Assembly: GCA_964573115.1 (NCBI GenBank)
Contig: CAZNIP010000002.1
Location: 18,683 to 82,682, forward strand
From: CAYOID01 sp964573115
GTDB taxonomy: Bacteria; Desulfobacterota; Desulfovibrionia; Desulfovibrionales; Desulfothermaceae
Reading direction: 5' to 3'
DNA: 64,000 nt
Part shown: piece after piece, positions 51,827 through 59,539 of the stretch
Layout: every line of letters starts with the position of its first letter
Position numbering within the stretch: position 1 is the first letter of the stretch
Made by a program: the position numbers and the translations under genes
Notes under the pieces: generated by a model
Database searches by the model: none
What the model saw: the letters and a program-made list of their open reading frames with translations, nothing else
Told to the model about the DNA's origin: nothing

Positions 51827-53011
51827 TCAAACGCTGTTTTGAAAAAATTCAAAGGCAAAAGAGATGAACAGCTCCACCCCCAGAGGCAGGACATCCTCAT
51901 CAATGCTGAAACACGGGTTGTGATGGGGGATGTCGCTTCCCTTGTCCGGATTGCCGCATCCCAGGAAGACGAAAGCAGCCGGGACCCGGGCGCTGAACTC
52001 TGAAAAGTCCTCGCTGGCGATGGTCTGCATGGTCGTGACCTCGCCGTCCCGGCCCAGGGTCTTTGTGGCTGCCACACCGGCCACATGGGCGACCTTGGGG
52101 TCGTTGACGAGCGGAATGTTCTCTCGAACGAGATTGATCTCGCAGGTACAGCGGTGGGTCCCGCAGACGCTCTGCACGACTCTCTGAAACCGCTGGGCCG
52201 GGTGCTCCGGGCTCTCCGGGCCGGCCTCGAAGAGGTAGCGGATGGACCCTTCCAGAGTGACCTCTTCCGGGATGATGTTGCTCTTGGTTCCCCCTTCGAT
52301 CTTTCCGAACATGATGGTCGTCGGTTTGAGGTTGCTGATCTCACGGGTTTGAATGGTCTGGACGGCCATGATGATATGGGCGGCGGCAATGAGCGGGTCG
52401 ACGGCCTCCTCTGGAAAGCCGGTGTGTCCGCCTTTGCCTCTGACGGTCAGCTTGAAGACGTCCAGGCCGCCCATGACCGGTCCAGGGGTGACGGCCACGG
52501 TTTTTGAGGGCAGCTGGCTCCAGATATGGATGCCAAAAGCTGCAGTCACCTGGGGATTGTCCAGAACTCCGGCCCGGATCATGTCCAGGGCTCCGTTGAT
52601 TTCCTCATTGGGCTGGAACACGAGCTTGACGGTTCCCTGGATCTGCTCCCGGTTCTCAGAAAGGATTTTCGCAGCCACCAGGAGCATGGCCATATGGGCG
52701 TCGTGCCCGCAGGCATGCATCACCCCTTCAGTGCAGGAGCAGTAGTCCGCACCAGTGGCTTCGCAGATGGGCAGGGCATCCATGTCCGCCCTGAGCATGA
52801 GGACAGGTCTGTCCGCCTGTCCTTCAAGAACGGCCACCACCCCGGTTCCAGCCACCCTGGTGGTCTCGAGGCCGAGATCGTGAAGGTACTGTTCGATCAC
52901 CGAGGCGGTGCGGAACTCCTGGAATCCAAGCTCCGGGTGGGCATGGAAATCCCGCCTCAGAGCGATGATTTCGTCGTTGAGCTCGGCTATTCTCTTTTTG
53001 ATTGCCTGCAT
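51827..53011 (-). CDS. M20-family amidohydrolase (IAA-amino-acid/hippurate hydrolase type)
   Basis: This 394-residue zinc hydrolase removes acyl groups from N-acyl amino acids. LRRDFHAHPELGFQEFRT, LRADMDALPI, HACGHDAHMAMLL (metal site), FQPNEEINGALDMI (with the general-base Glu) and the dimerisation lid (KLTVRGKGGHTGFPEEAVDPL) are all there. In this neighbourhood it could deacetylate the N-acetyl-diaminobutyrate made by a DoeA-type hydrolase, replacing DoeB, which belongs to a different family. That is a hypothesis. It is 12 bases downstream of the racemase-family gene. Confidence 0.92.
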   Translation of the reverse strand: MQAIKKRIAELNDEIIALRRDFHAHPELGFQEFRTASVIEQYLHDLGLETTRVAGTGVVAVLEGQADRPVLMLRADMDALPICEATGADYCSCTEGVMHACGHDAHMAMLLVAAKILSENREQIQGTVKLVFQPNEEINGALDMIRAGVLDNPQVTAAFGIHIWSQLPSKTVAVTPGPVMGGLDVFKLTVRGKGGHTGFPEEAVDPLIAAAHIIMAVQTIQTREISNLKPTTIMFGKIEGGTKSNIIPEEVTLEGSIRYLFEAGPESPEHPAQRFQRVVQSVCGTHRCTCEINLVRENIPLVNDPKVAHVAGVAATKTLGRDGEVTTMQTIASEDFSEFSARVPAAFVFLGCGNPDKGSDIPHHNPCFSIDEDVLPLGVELFISFAFEFFQNSV

Positions 53012-53023
53012 AGTGCTTCCAGC

Positions 53024-53761
53024 TTACATGGTGTCGTTGAAGCGTTTTTTGTTCAGCGATGAGGCCACGTGGTCGATCATGGTCAGATAGTCGAAGACCG
53101 GCAGCTGCAGGGCTTCCTGAACGTCTGCCCCATATGGGGGGAGCATGCTGCATTCCAGGAGCATGGCTCCCAGGCCGGGGGTCCTGGCGTGCAGGTCCAC
53201 GGCGGTCTTGACGACTTCCACGCGGACTGCATCGCTGTCCAGGACGCCGATGTCGTCAATGGCCGCCTGTTTGAAGTCAAGGGTGTCTTCCAGGCCGGCG
53301 ATGGCCAGCCGATCCAGATCGCTGATGCCCAGGGAGAGGAGCAGATCGGAAGTCAGAGACGGCCTGTTTGCGGTCAGGATTCCGATGCGGGCCTTTGGAC
53401 CGGTGATCGAGGCCATGAAGGGGACCTGCAGCAGGCTGCTCAGAAAAACGGGGATGGAGACCGCTTCCTGGACCTCTTTCTGGAAAATGGCCATGAACCC
53501 GCAGTCTCCGGTGATGGCCCTGACACCTTCCTTTTCCAGCTCCTGTGCCCCGGCGATCATGGCCTGAACAAAGCTGCGGTCGTGATCGAAGATCCGGCCT
53601 GGCGTCAGCCCTTCGATGCGCTTGAAGCGGACCGGATACGCATAGCTCGTGGCATTGCCCACATCGCCCTGGATAAAGGGGGTGCTGGTGTCCAGGAGGA
53701 GGATGCCGATGAGCTCCCCGTAAGAGGTCTGTCCCTTTCTGGCCTTGAAGAGCATGGTCAA
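53024..53761 (-). CDS. Aspartate/glutamate racemase family protein
   Basis: This 245-residue protein belongs to the Asp/Glu racemase fold. The two catalytic-type cysteines lie in GVRAITGDCGFMAIFQ and AMLLECSMLPPYG, one per domain. The opening ELIGILLLDTSTPFIQGDVGN-type stretch is shared with racemases and decarboxylase-like enzymes found next to amidohydrolases and TRAP genes. It does not clearly match EutA. The substrate is unknown; a role in epimerising an amino-acid intermediate of the same pathway is plausible. Confidence 0.85.
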   Translation of the reverse strand: MTMLFKARKGQTSYGELIGILLLDTSTPFIQGDVGNATSYAYPVRFKRIEGLTPGRIFDHDRSFVQAMIAGAQELEKEGVRAITGDCGFMAIFQKEVQEAVSIPVFLSSLLQVPFMASITGPKARIGILTANRPSLTSDLLLSLGISDLDRLAIAGLEDTLDFKQAAIDDIGVLDSDAVRVEVVKTAVDLHARTPGLGAMLLECSMLPPYGADVQEALQLPVFDYLTMIDHVASSLNKKRFNDTM

Positions 53762-53864
53762 CTCTGCAGATTCTCTGATGCTGAAATTGATGGATGTCTT
53801 TGAAGCGCCTGTATGAGTGTCATGTTGTTGGTGTAGAATTCAGAATCCAGAATACAGGAGTCAG

Positions 53865-53913
53865 AAAAAAATGAAATACATATTGAATACGTGTCTGCTG
53901 CAGACACGTATTC
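53865..53913 (-). terminator. Hairpin with T-run after the DoeA-like gene
   Basis: GAATACGTGTCTGC and GCAGACACGTATTC form a perfect 29-base dyad (53885-53913) overlapping the doeA-like stop. On the minus strand, 13 bases further, a run of seven T follows (53871-53865). It could end or attenuate the upstream iclR-panB-…-doeA transcript ahead of the racemase gene. Confidence 0.6.
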
Positions 53914-55078
53914 AAAGCAGAAACAGCTTCCTTGGAAACCGGGCAAAGGTCTCGCAGCCGTCCTCAGTCACCCGGAACGATTCGCTGCACTCGAACCCGA
54001 AGTCGTCCATCCACATGCCCAGGATCATGTGAAAGGTCATGTTCGGCTTGAGGACCGTGGTGTCCCCGGGGCGCAGGCTCATGGTGTGCTCCCCCCAGTC
54101 CGGCGGGTAGTTCAGACCCATGGGGTAGCCGATGCGCGACTCCTTCTCCAGACCAAAGGCCGCGATGTGCTTCCGCCAGACCAGCTCCACCTCTTCGCAC
54201 CTCATCCCCGGCCCAATGGCCTCCAGGGTCAGGTTCAAGCCGTCCACGGTCCGCTGGGCCAGGTCCTGGAGCTTCTGCGGCGGCGTGCTGCCCAGATAGG
54301 CGGTTCTGGCGATGGGGCAGTGGTAGCGCAGCCGGCACCCGGCCAGCTCGAGGTTGACGGCCTGATCCTTTTGATAGGGTTCATCGGTCCAGGTCAGGTG
54401 AGGGGCGGAGGTCTTTTCCCCGGTGGGCATCATGGGCACGATGGCCGGGTAGTCCCCGCCAAACCCGGGCAGCCCCTGCATCTGGGCCCGATAGACCTCG
54501 GCCACGGCATCGCATTCCCGGACCCCGGGGCGGATGTTGTCCAGGGCGGTCTGCATGACTCTCTCGGCAATCTGACCGGCCTGCTGCATGAGTTCGATTT
54601 CCTGGTCGGACTTGATGGACCGGACCCAGTTCACGAGCAGGCTGCAGTCCAGGATCGTGGATTCCGGGAGGACGAGCCGGAGCTCCTCCAGCCAGCGGAC
54701 GTTGAAGTAGTAGGCGTCCTTCTCCACCCCGATCCGCTTTCCGGACCAGCCGCGATCCTTGAGGAGCTGACCCGCAAAGCGCATGGGATGGTCGTCGGCC
54801 ACCTGAACCAGGTTGTCCGGGTAGCCGACGATGTTCTCCGGGTCCATCCAGACCGTGTGCCTGGCCCCGTTGACGTCCATGCCCCGGCCGACCCACAGGG
54901 GCTGGTCCGCGTCCAGGGCCAGGACCACCACCTGGGGGGTGTAGAACGACCACCCGTCGTACCCGGTCAGGTAGTGCATGTTGGCCGGGTCTGCCAGGAG
55001 AATGACCTCCAGGCCCTTTGATTCCATGCTCTGCTTGGTCCTGGCGATCCGCTGTTCGAACTCGGCTTTGGAAAACAT
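53912..55078 (-). CDS. doeA: DoeA-like ectoine hydrolase (metal-independent M24 creatinase fold)
   Basis: This 388-residue cytoplasmic enzyme matches what I know of ectoine hydrolase DoeA/EutD: LADPANMHYLTGYDGWSFYTP near the N-terminus and YPMGLNYPPDWGEHTMSLRPGDTTVLKPNMTFHMI in the catalytic domain. The five M24 metal ligands are replaced (for example LELAGC for LxDxGG), as expected for this metal-free creatinase-like group. DoeA opens the ring of ectoine to N-acetyl-diaminobutyrate. Creatinase or an uncharacterised hydrolase remains possible. It lies downstream of a glutamate-type dehydrogenase after a 12-bp hairpin, and part of a second copy persists at 46699. Confidence 0.8.
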   Translation of the reverse strand: MFSKAEFEQRIARTKQSMESKGLEVILLADPANMHYLTGYDGWSFYTPQVVVLALDADQPLWVGRGMDVNGARHTVWMDPENIVGYPDNLVQVADDHPMRFAGQLLKDRGWSGKRIGVEKDAYYFNVRWLEELRLVLPESTILDCSLLVNWVRSIKSDQEIELMQQAGQIAERVMQTALDNIRPGVRECDAVAEVYRAQMQGLPGFGGDYPAIVPMMPTGEKTSAPHLTWTDEPYQKDQAVNLELAGCRLRYHCPIARTAYLGSTPPQKLQDLAQRTVDGLNLTLEAIGPGMRCEEVELVWRKHIAAFGLEKESRIGYPMGLNYPPDWGEHTMSLRPGDTTVLKPNMTFHMILGMWMDDFGFECSESFRVTEDGCETFARFPRKLFLL

Positions 55079-55143
55079 AAGTCTTACATCTCCTGATCCA
55101 TATCGAAGTTCTCGTTAAGGCTTTGTCTACACAGCAACGATGA

Positions 55144-55171
55144 AATTTCATTCGGTCTGCCGAATGAAATT
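55144..55171 (-). promoter_or_regulatory. 12-bp intercistronic hairpin before doeA
   Basis: AATTTCATTCGG and CCGAATGAAATT pair perfectly around a 4-base loop immediately after the dehydrogenase stop. No T-run follows, so it looks like an mRNA-processing or stability element rather than a terminator. Confidence 0.65.
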
Positions 55172-56415
55172 CAGATCCAGCCCCGCAGGAGCATGGCCCT
55201 TTCCAGCTTTTTCAGGGCCTGGATCCAGGCCCCGTAGCGCAGGGAAGGCGTCCCAGCCTCCCTGGCCCTGTTCCTGGACTGGGTGTAGGCGGCAATGATC
55301 CTCTTGCGCAGGGTGGCGTTGACCCGCTCCAGGTCCCAGTACTCGTCGGACAGCCCCTGGGACCTTTCAAAATGGCAGACCGTGGCCCCGCCGCTGTTGG
55401 CCACCACATCCGGGACCACGGTCACGCCCTTGTCCGTGAGGATGGCGTCGGCCTCAGTGGTGATCGGCCCGTTGGCCCCTTCCACGATGAGTCTGGCCTG
55501 GACGTTGGCCGCATTGGCCCTGTGGATGACGTCATGGACCGCAGCCGGGACCAGGATGCCCACCTCAGCCTCCAGGAGCTGCTCATTGGTCATGGCTTCT
55601 GTCCCGGGAAAACCACTGACCGTTCCGGTTTCCTGGACATGGGCCTTGAGGGCCGGAATGTTCAGGCCGTTCTGGGCGAAGACAGCGCCGTCAACGTCGC
55701 TGACCGCAGCAACCCGGCACCCTGCTTCATAGAGGTGGCTGGCCAGCTCCGAACCGACCTGCCCGAAACCCTGGACCGCTGCAGAGGTGCCCTCGAGCGT
55801 CAGTCCCATGTCCTGAGCTGCGGCCTGCAGCACGAGAAAGACCCCCCGGCCGGTGGCTGCCTCCCCTCCCAGGGAGCCGCCGAGAATGGCCGGCTTGTCG
55901 TTGATGGCCGCCGGACAGTGGTGGCCGGTGATCTGCTCGAACTCGTCCAGCATCCAGGACATGGCCTGCTCGCCTGTGCCGATGTCCGCGCCCGGCACGT
56001 CCCTCCAGGGACCCTTGGGGTTCAGGAACCGGATGTAGCTGCGGATGAGGCGTTCCTGGTCCCTGACGGTCATGGCCTTCAAGTCTGCCCTGATCCCGCC
56101 CTTGGCCCCCCCGGCCGGGATGTCGGCCACGCAGTGCTTGATGGTCATGAAGATCCCCAGGGCCTTGATCTCCTCCAGGCTCAGCTCCGGACGGATCCGG
56201 GTCCCGTCCCGGAAAGGGCCCAGGGCGTCGCAGTAGTGGACCCGGTAGGCCTGGAAGACCTGAAACGAGCCGTCATCGAGCTTGAGGGGGATCCTGAACT
56301 CGTTGATCCGTTTCGGGGCCTGGAGGATGTCCAGGGCCCGTTCGTTGATCTTCCCCAACCGTCCGGCCTGGTTCAGGGTCTCGATGGCCACGTCAAAAAC
56401 GGTCTGTGCAGTCAT
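55171..56415 (-). CDS. Glu/Leu/Phe/Val dehydrogenase
   Basis: This 414-residue NAD(P)-dependent oxidative deaminase would act on glutamate or a related amino acid. The catalytic lysine region is PAGGAKGGIRAD, the Rossmann loop VQGFGQVGSELASHLYEAG, and GANGPITTEADAIL and PDVVANSGGATVCHFE mark the C-terminal part. The start at ATG 56415 (MTAQTVFDVA) has GAGG upstream. In a catabolic operon it probably recycles 2-oxoglutarate after transamination; substrate choice cannot be read from the sequence. Confidence 0.92.
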   Translation of the reverse strand: MTAQTVFDVAIETLNQAGRLGKINERALDILQAPKRINEFRIPLKLDDGSFQVFQAYRVHYCDALGPFRDGTRIRPELSLEEIKALGIFMTIKHCVADIPAGGAKGGIRADLKAMTVRDQERLIRSYIRFLNPKGPWRDVPGADIGTGEQAMSWMLDEFEQITGHHCPAAINDKPAILGGSLGGEAATGRGVFLVLQAAAQDMGLTLEGTSAAVQGFGQVGSELASHLYEAGCRVAAVSDVDGAVFAQNGLNIPALKAHVQETGTVSGFPGTEAMTNEQLLEAEVGILVPAAVHDVIHRANAANVQARLIVEGANGPITTEADAILTDKGVTVVPDVVANSGGATVCHFERSQGLSDEYWDLERVNATLRKRIIAAYTQSRNRAREAGTPSLRYGAWIQALKKLERAMLLRGWI

Positions 56416-56507
56416 GGTGCGTCCTCTTTCATCTTTGCCAGGGGCAAAGCTGAACAATTTCTATTTCAGTTTGAATTCACCGGGGTCGCTGAACGAGGTG
56501 CTCCACT

Positions 56508-57458
56508 TCAACTGACCACCGGCAGGACCAGATCCTCGGGACCCCGCTTGGAAGTCTTGAGCTGCGGGGCATGCCTGGTCATGAGTTCCTGAACGATCTG
56601 GGCGATCTTGACCTTCTCCCTGATGAGATCCTGGTGAAAGCCCTCGAAGGCCCAGGGCTTGTAGATATCGGACTCGGAGGTTCCCGGCTCGATCTTGAAG
56701 TAGATCGGCGCGGCCACCCGGGCGATTTCCGGGGCCTCGTAGGCCCTGAACATCCCGCCAAAGGCATCCACGATGATCACGTACACGTCCAGGGGGATGT
56801 CCACAGCCTTGCGGATTGAGGACAGGATGGGCAGGGAGATGTCCGAGAGGGGGTTCATGGAGTTGGCGCCCAGGGACTCCACGAGCTTGGCCCCGGCAGC
56901 TGAGCACTGTCCGCCGAAGACCGAGTACTTGAAGACCGTTTCCGGGGGGATGAGGCCCTGGTCGCGCATGCCCTTCAGGATGTTCAGCACCCCTTCGTCG
57001 TAGACCAGGAAGCCGCGGATCCCGGCCTCGATGTTCCGCATCATGTCCGCGATGTGGTAGGAGACGTTGTCCGATCCCCGCAAACGCATGCCCTGCATGA
57101 CCCCTTCAGGGGTGGCCGCTTCCTTGGAACCGGGGTCCCAGGCCTTGCGGTGGCCGACCACCATGACCACCTCGATCTGCTCGTCTCTGGCCATCTCGGC
57201 CATGGCCTTGAGCTCCTCGAAGTCGCAATAGGTTGAGCCGCCCACGGTGGCCACTGCCCGGTGGACGATGACATCGCGTTTTCGGGCTTCCTTGATCATG
57301 GCCTCCATGGTCGAGGCCCGCTCCACCCCGGCCACTTCAATCCGCCAGTGAGCCCCGTCGGCAAAGGATTTTGGGGAATCGGCCAAGTCATAGCCGTCAC
57401 GCCCGGGAATCCCCATATGCTCCATGAAATCTCGAATGGTCTTCAGTGTCTCAGACAT
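56508..57458 (-). CDS. Uncharacterised barrel-like enzyme (possibly U32-related)
   Basis: I do not recognise a function for this 316-residue protein. The alternating beta/alpha pattern suggests a TIM barrel, with conserved-looking loops GSTYCDFEELKAMAEMAR, AGIRGFLVYDEGVLNILKGMR, FKYSVFGGQC, GANSMNPLSDISLP and IPLDVYVIIVDAFGGMFRAYE. These recall proteins annotated in the peptidase U32 group, but protease activity is doubtful. No signal peptide. It lies between panB and the dehydrogenase, 50-90 bases from each, so it belongs to the same operon and probably the same pathway. Confidence 0.7.
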   Translation of the reverse strand: MSETLKTIRDFMEHMGIPGRDGYDLADSPKSFADGAHWRIEVAGVERASTMEAMIKEARKRDVIVHRAVATVGGSTYCDFEELKAMAEMARDEQIEVVMVVGHRKAWDPGSKEAATPEGVMQGMRLRGSDNVSYHIADMMRNIEAGIRGFLVYDEGVLNILKGMRDQGLIPPETVFKYSVFGGQCSAAGAKLVESLGANSMNPLSDISLPILSSIRKAVDIPLDVYVIIVDAFGGMFRAYEAPEIARVAAPIYFKIEPGTSESDIYKPWAFEGFHQDLIREKVKIAQIVQELMTRHAPQLKTSKRGPEDLVLPVVS

Positions 57459-57510
57459 GCTTGCGCTCCTTTGGGAATGAAAAAATCAAGAGTATGGTCG
57501 CGTGTTCGAT

Positions 57511-58356
57511 CTATAACAGCTTCTTGAGCTTCTCCAGCTCACCCTCGACCATCTTGTAGGTGTGCTCTTCGGCCGGGAAGGACTTGTCCTTGACCTCGCT
57601 GAAATAGCTCTCAAAGGCCTGGATGCATTTTTCAGCGATGTTTTCGTACTTCTTGACGAACTTGGGGGTGAAGGCCTGGAACTGGCCCAGGACGTCGCTG
57701 CAGATCATGAGCTGGCCGTCCGCGTGAACACCGGCCCCGATGGAGTAGACCGGGATGCGCAGGGTGTCGCGGATGATCTTGCAGACCTCGGGGGGCACGG
57801 CTTCCACCAGGAGGGCGAAGGCCCCTGCCTCTTGAATGGCCCGGGCGTCTTCGATCAGATCCCGGGCGGTCTCGGCCGTGCGGCCCTGGGCCTTGAACCC
57901 GCCAAGCTGGCCCGAGCTCTGGGGTGTCAGCCCGATATGCCCGATGACCAGCATGCCCCCGTCGGCAATGGCCCTGATCTGGTCGCAGACCCGCTGGCCG
58001 CCTTCGAGCTTGATGGCGTCCACGCCGGCCTCCTTGAAGAACCGCCCGGCATTGAAGACCGCTTCGCTGACATTGACCTGATAGGACAGAAAGGGCATGT
58101 CCCCGACGATGAAGGTGTTGGGGGCGCCCCGGCGGACCGCCTCAGAGTGGACGATGCACTGCTCCATGGTCACCGGGATCGTGCCGGAGTAGCCATAGAC
58201 GCACATCCCCAGGGAGTCGCCCACCAGGATCATGTCAGCACCGGCCTTCTCGGCGAACTGGGCCGTGGGGAAGTCGTAGGCCGTGACCCAGCCGGCGGAC
58301 TTCCCGTCATCCTTCATCTGCTGCAAATCAAGGGCGGAGAGTTTCTTTTTGGTCAT
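57511..58356 (-). CDS. panB: PanB-family ketopantoate hydroxymethyltransferase homologue
   Basis: This 281-residue TIM-barrel protein has the PanB signatures MILVGDSLGMCVYGYSGTIPVTM, SEAVRRGAPNTFIVGDMPFLSY, DAIKLEGGQRVCDQI and the catalytic-Glu region ALLVEAVPPEVCKIIRDTLRIPVYSIGAG. PanB makes ketopantoate from 2-oxoisovalerate and methylene-tetrahydrofolate for CoA synthesis. Here it has no panC or panD nearby and sits in an IclR-led catabolic operon, so it may be a catabolic aldolase paralogue. The sequence alone does not distinguish the two. Confidence 0.85.
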   Translation of the reverse strand: MTKKKLSALDLQQMKDDGKSAGWVTAYDFPTAQFAEKAGADMILVGDSLGMCVYGYSGTIPVTMEQCIVHSEAVRRGAPNTFIVGDMPFLSYQVNVSEAVFNAGRFFKEAGVDAIKLEGGQRVCDQIRAIADGGMLVIGHIGLTPQSSGQLGGFKAQGRTAETARDLIEDARAIQEAGAFALLVEAVPPEVCKIIRDTLRIPVYSIGAGVHADGQLMICSDVLGQFQAFTPKFVKKYENIAEKCIQAFESYFSEVKDKSFPAEEHTYKMVEGELEKLKKLL

Positions 58357-58484
58357 GGAGCGCTCCTTTGTTTCGGAAGTGGATACTTTTATGACATCGA
58401 TGCCAAGAGTCGAATGGCAAGATTCAGGGAGTCGTTCGAGCTTTTCAAATCTCAGATTGTTCTCGCTCCTGGATTCTGAATTCC

Positions 58485-58517
58485 TGCGGCTGCATCAGGA
58501 GTTTTTGCAGCCGCATC
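58485..58517. repeat. Hairpin repeat, second family, copy 2
   Basis: TGCGGCTGC and GCAGCCGCA pair perfectly over 9 bp with a loop containing TTTTT. It is nearly identical, inverted, to 51673-51707. A CTCCTGGATTCTGAATTC sequence, also seen near 48513 and 53836, lies just upstream. Confidence 0.7.
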
Positions 58518-58538
58518 GTTTCGGAGAGGAGGCAATCG

Positions 58539-59309
58539 TTAAGGGCCAAGTTCCTTCAACTTCTGGGAGAGCTCCCGGCTGGCTGCAAGGAGGCCGTCGC
58601 GCATCCCGGGCATCCGATCGTCGGACATGCGCATGGACGGTCCTGAAATGCTGATGGCATATCGGGGATAGTCCTGGGAGTCGAAGATCGGGACAGCAAT
58701 GCAGCGAAGGCCCGGGCAGAGCTCTTCATTGTCCATGGCCCAGCCGTTTTTCCGGACCTTGTCCAGCTCCAGCAGGAGTCCCTCTCGTGTGGTGTTCGAG
58801 TTGGAGGTCAGGGCGGTCCAGTCGGCCCGGCTGAAAAAGAGCTCGAGCTCCGCTGGCGGCAGAAAGGCCAGGATGGCCTTGCCCAGGGCTGTGTTCTGGG
58901 CCGGAGCCCGGCTGCCGATCTCCGGGTCCATGCGCAGAAGTTCAGGGCTGTCGATCTTGTCCAGGTGGATCACGTCCGTACCCTGGATGAATCCCAGATT
59001 GATGGTCTCTTTGGTTGCGGCGGACAGGTTGCGCATGAAAAGGGAGGCGCTCTTCCTGATCTCAAACCTGCTGGCCACCTTGGTGCTCAGCTCCAGGATC
59101 TTGAAGGTCGGCTCATACTCGCCGCCAGGGGTCTGCTGCACATAGCCGAGATCCCTGAGGGTGGACAGGAACCGATGGGCCCCGGCCCGGTTGTAACCCA
59201 GGGCAGCGGCCACCTGGCTGACGCGCATGGCCCCGTTTTCGGCCAGGAGGGACAGGACATTGAGCCCTTTCTCCAGGGAGGAGATGAAGTAGTACTGTCT
59301 GGTGGTCAT
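58539..59309 (-). CDS. IclR-family transcriptional regulator
   Basis: This 256-residue regulator has an N-terminal winged helix (1-75: SLEKGLNVLSLLAENGAMRVSQVAAALGYNRAGAHRFLSTLRDLGYV) and a C-terminal effector domain (80-250: LGFIQGTDVIHLDKID, TALGKAILAFLP, CIAVPIFDSQDYPRYAISISGPSMRM). IclR proteins sense small aromatic or carboxylate metabolites and usually control adjacent catabolic genes. It heads the minus-strand catabolic genes and faces the carboxylase operon. A palindrome just upstream of its start is the likely operator. Confidence 0.94.
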   Translation of the reverse strand: MTTRQYYFISSLEKGLNVLSLLAENGAMRVSQVAAALGYNRAGAHRFLSTLRDLGYVQQTPGGEYEPTFKILELSTKVASRFEIRKSASLFMRNLSAATKETINLGFIQGTDVIHLDKIDSPELLRMDPEIGSRAPAQNTALGKAILAFLPPAELELFFSRADWTALTSNSNTTREGLLLELDKVRKNGWAMDNEELCPGLRCIAVPIFDSQDYPRYAISISGPSMRMSDDRMPGMRDGLLAASRELSQKLKELGP

Positions 59310-59317
59310 GTCTTATT

Positions 59318-59350
59318 ATGTGTGACACTTAATCACTATATGTTACACAT
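59318..59350. promoter_or_regulatory. Palindromic operator in the iclR-carboxylase intergenic region
   Basis: ATGTGTGACA (59318-59327) and TGTTACACAT (59341-59350) are inverted repeats with one mismatch and a 13-base AT-rich spacer, eight bases upstream of the iclR start. A half-site-like ATTACACAT recurs at 59479-59487. Autoregulation and control of the divergent genes are inferred. Confidence 0.6.
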
Positions 59351-59539
59351 TGTAGGGAAAGGCGTTTGCCGGTGTCAAGACGCCAGTGCAAAAATGGGAT
59401 CCCTGGACCCTCTCCATGTTCCGAGCGGGGATGGCCGCCATTGACTTGTCAGCAGCCCTGTTTTCAGATTACACATGAACACTTCAGGCCAGGATCGAAC
59501 AGGGACGTGTGACGTCAGGAACCCATGCTGGAGGCGGAT

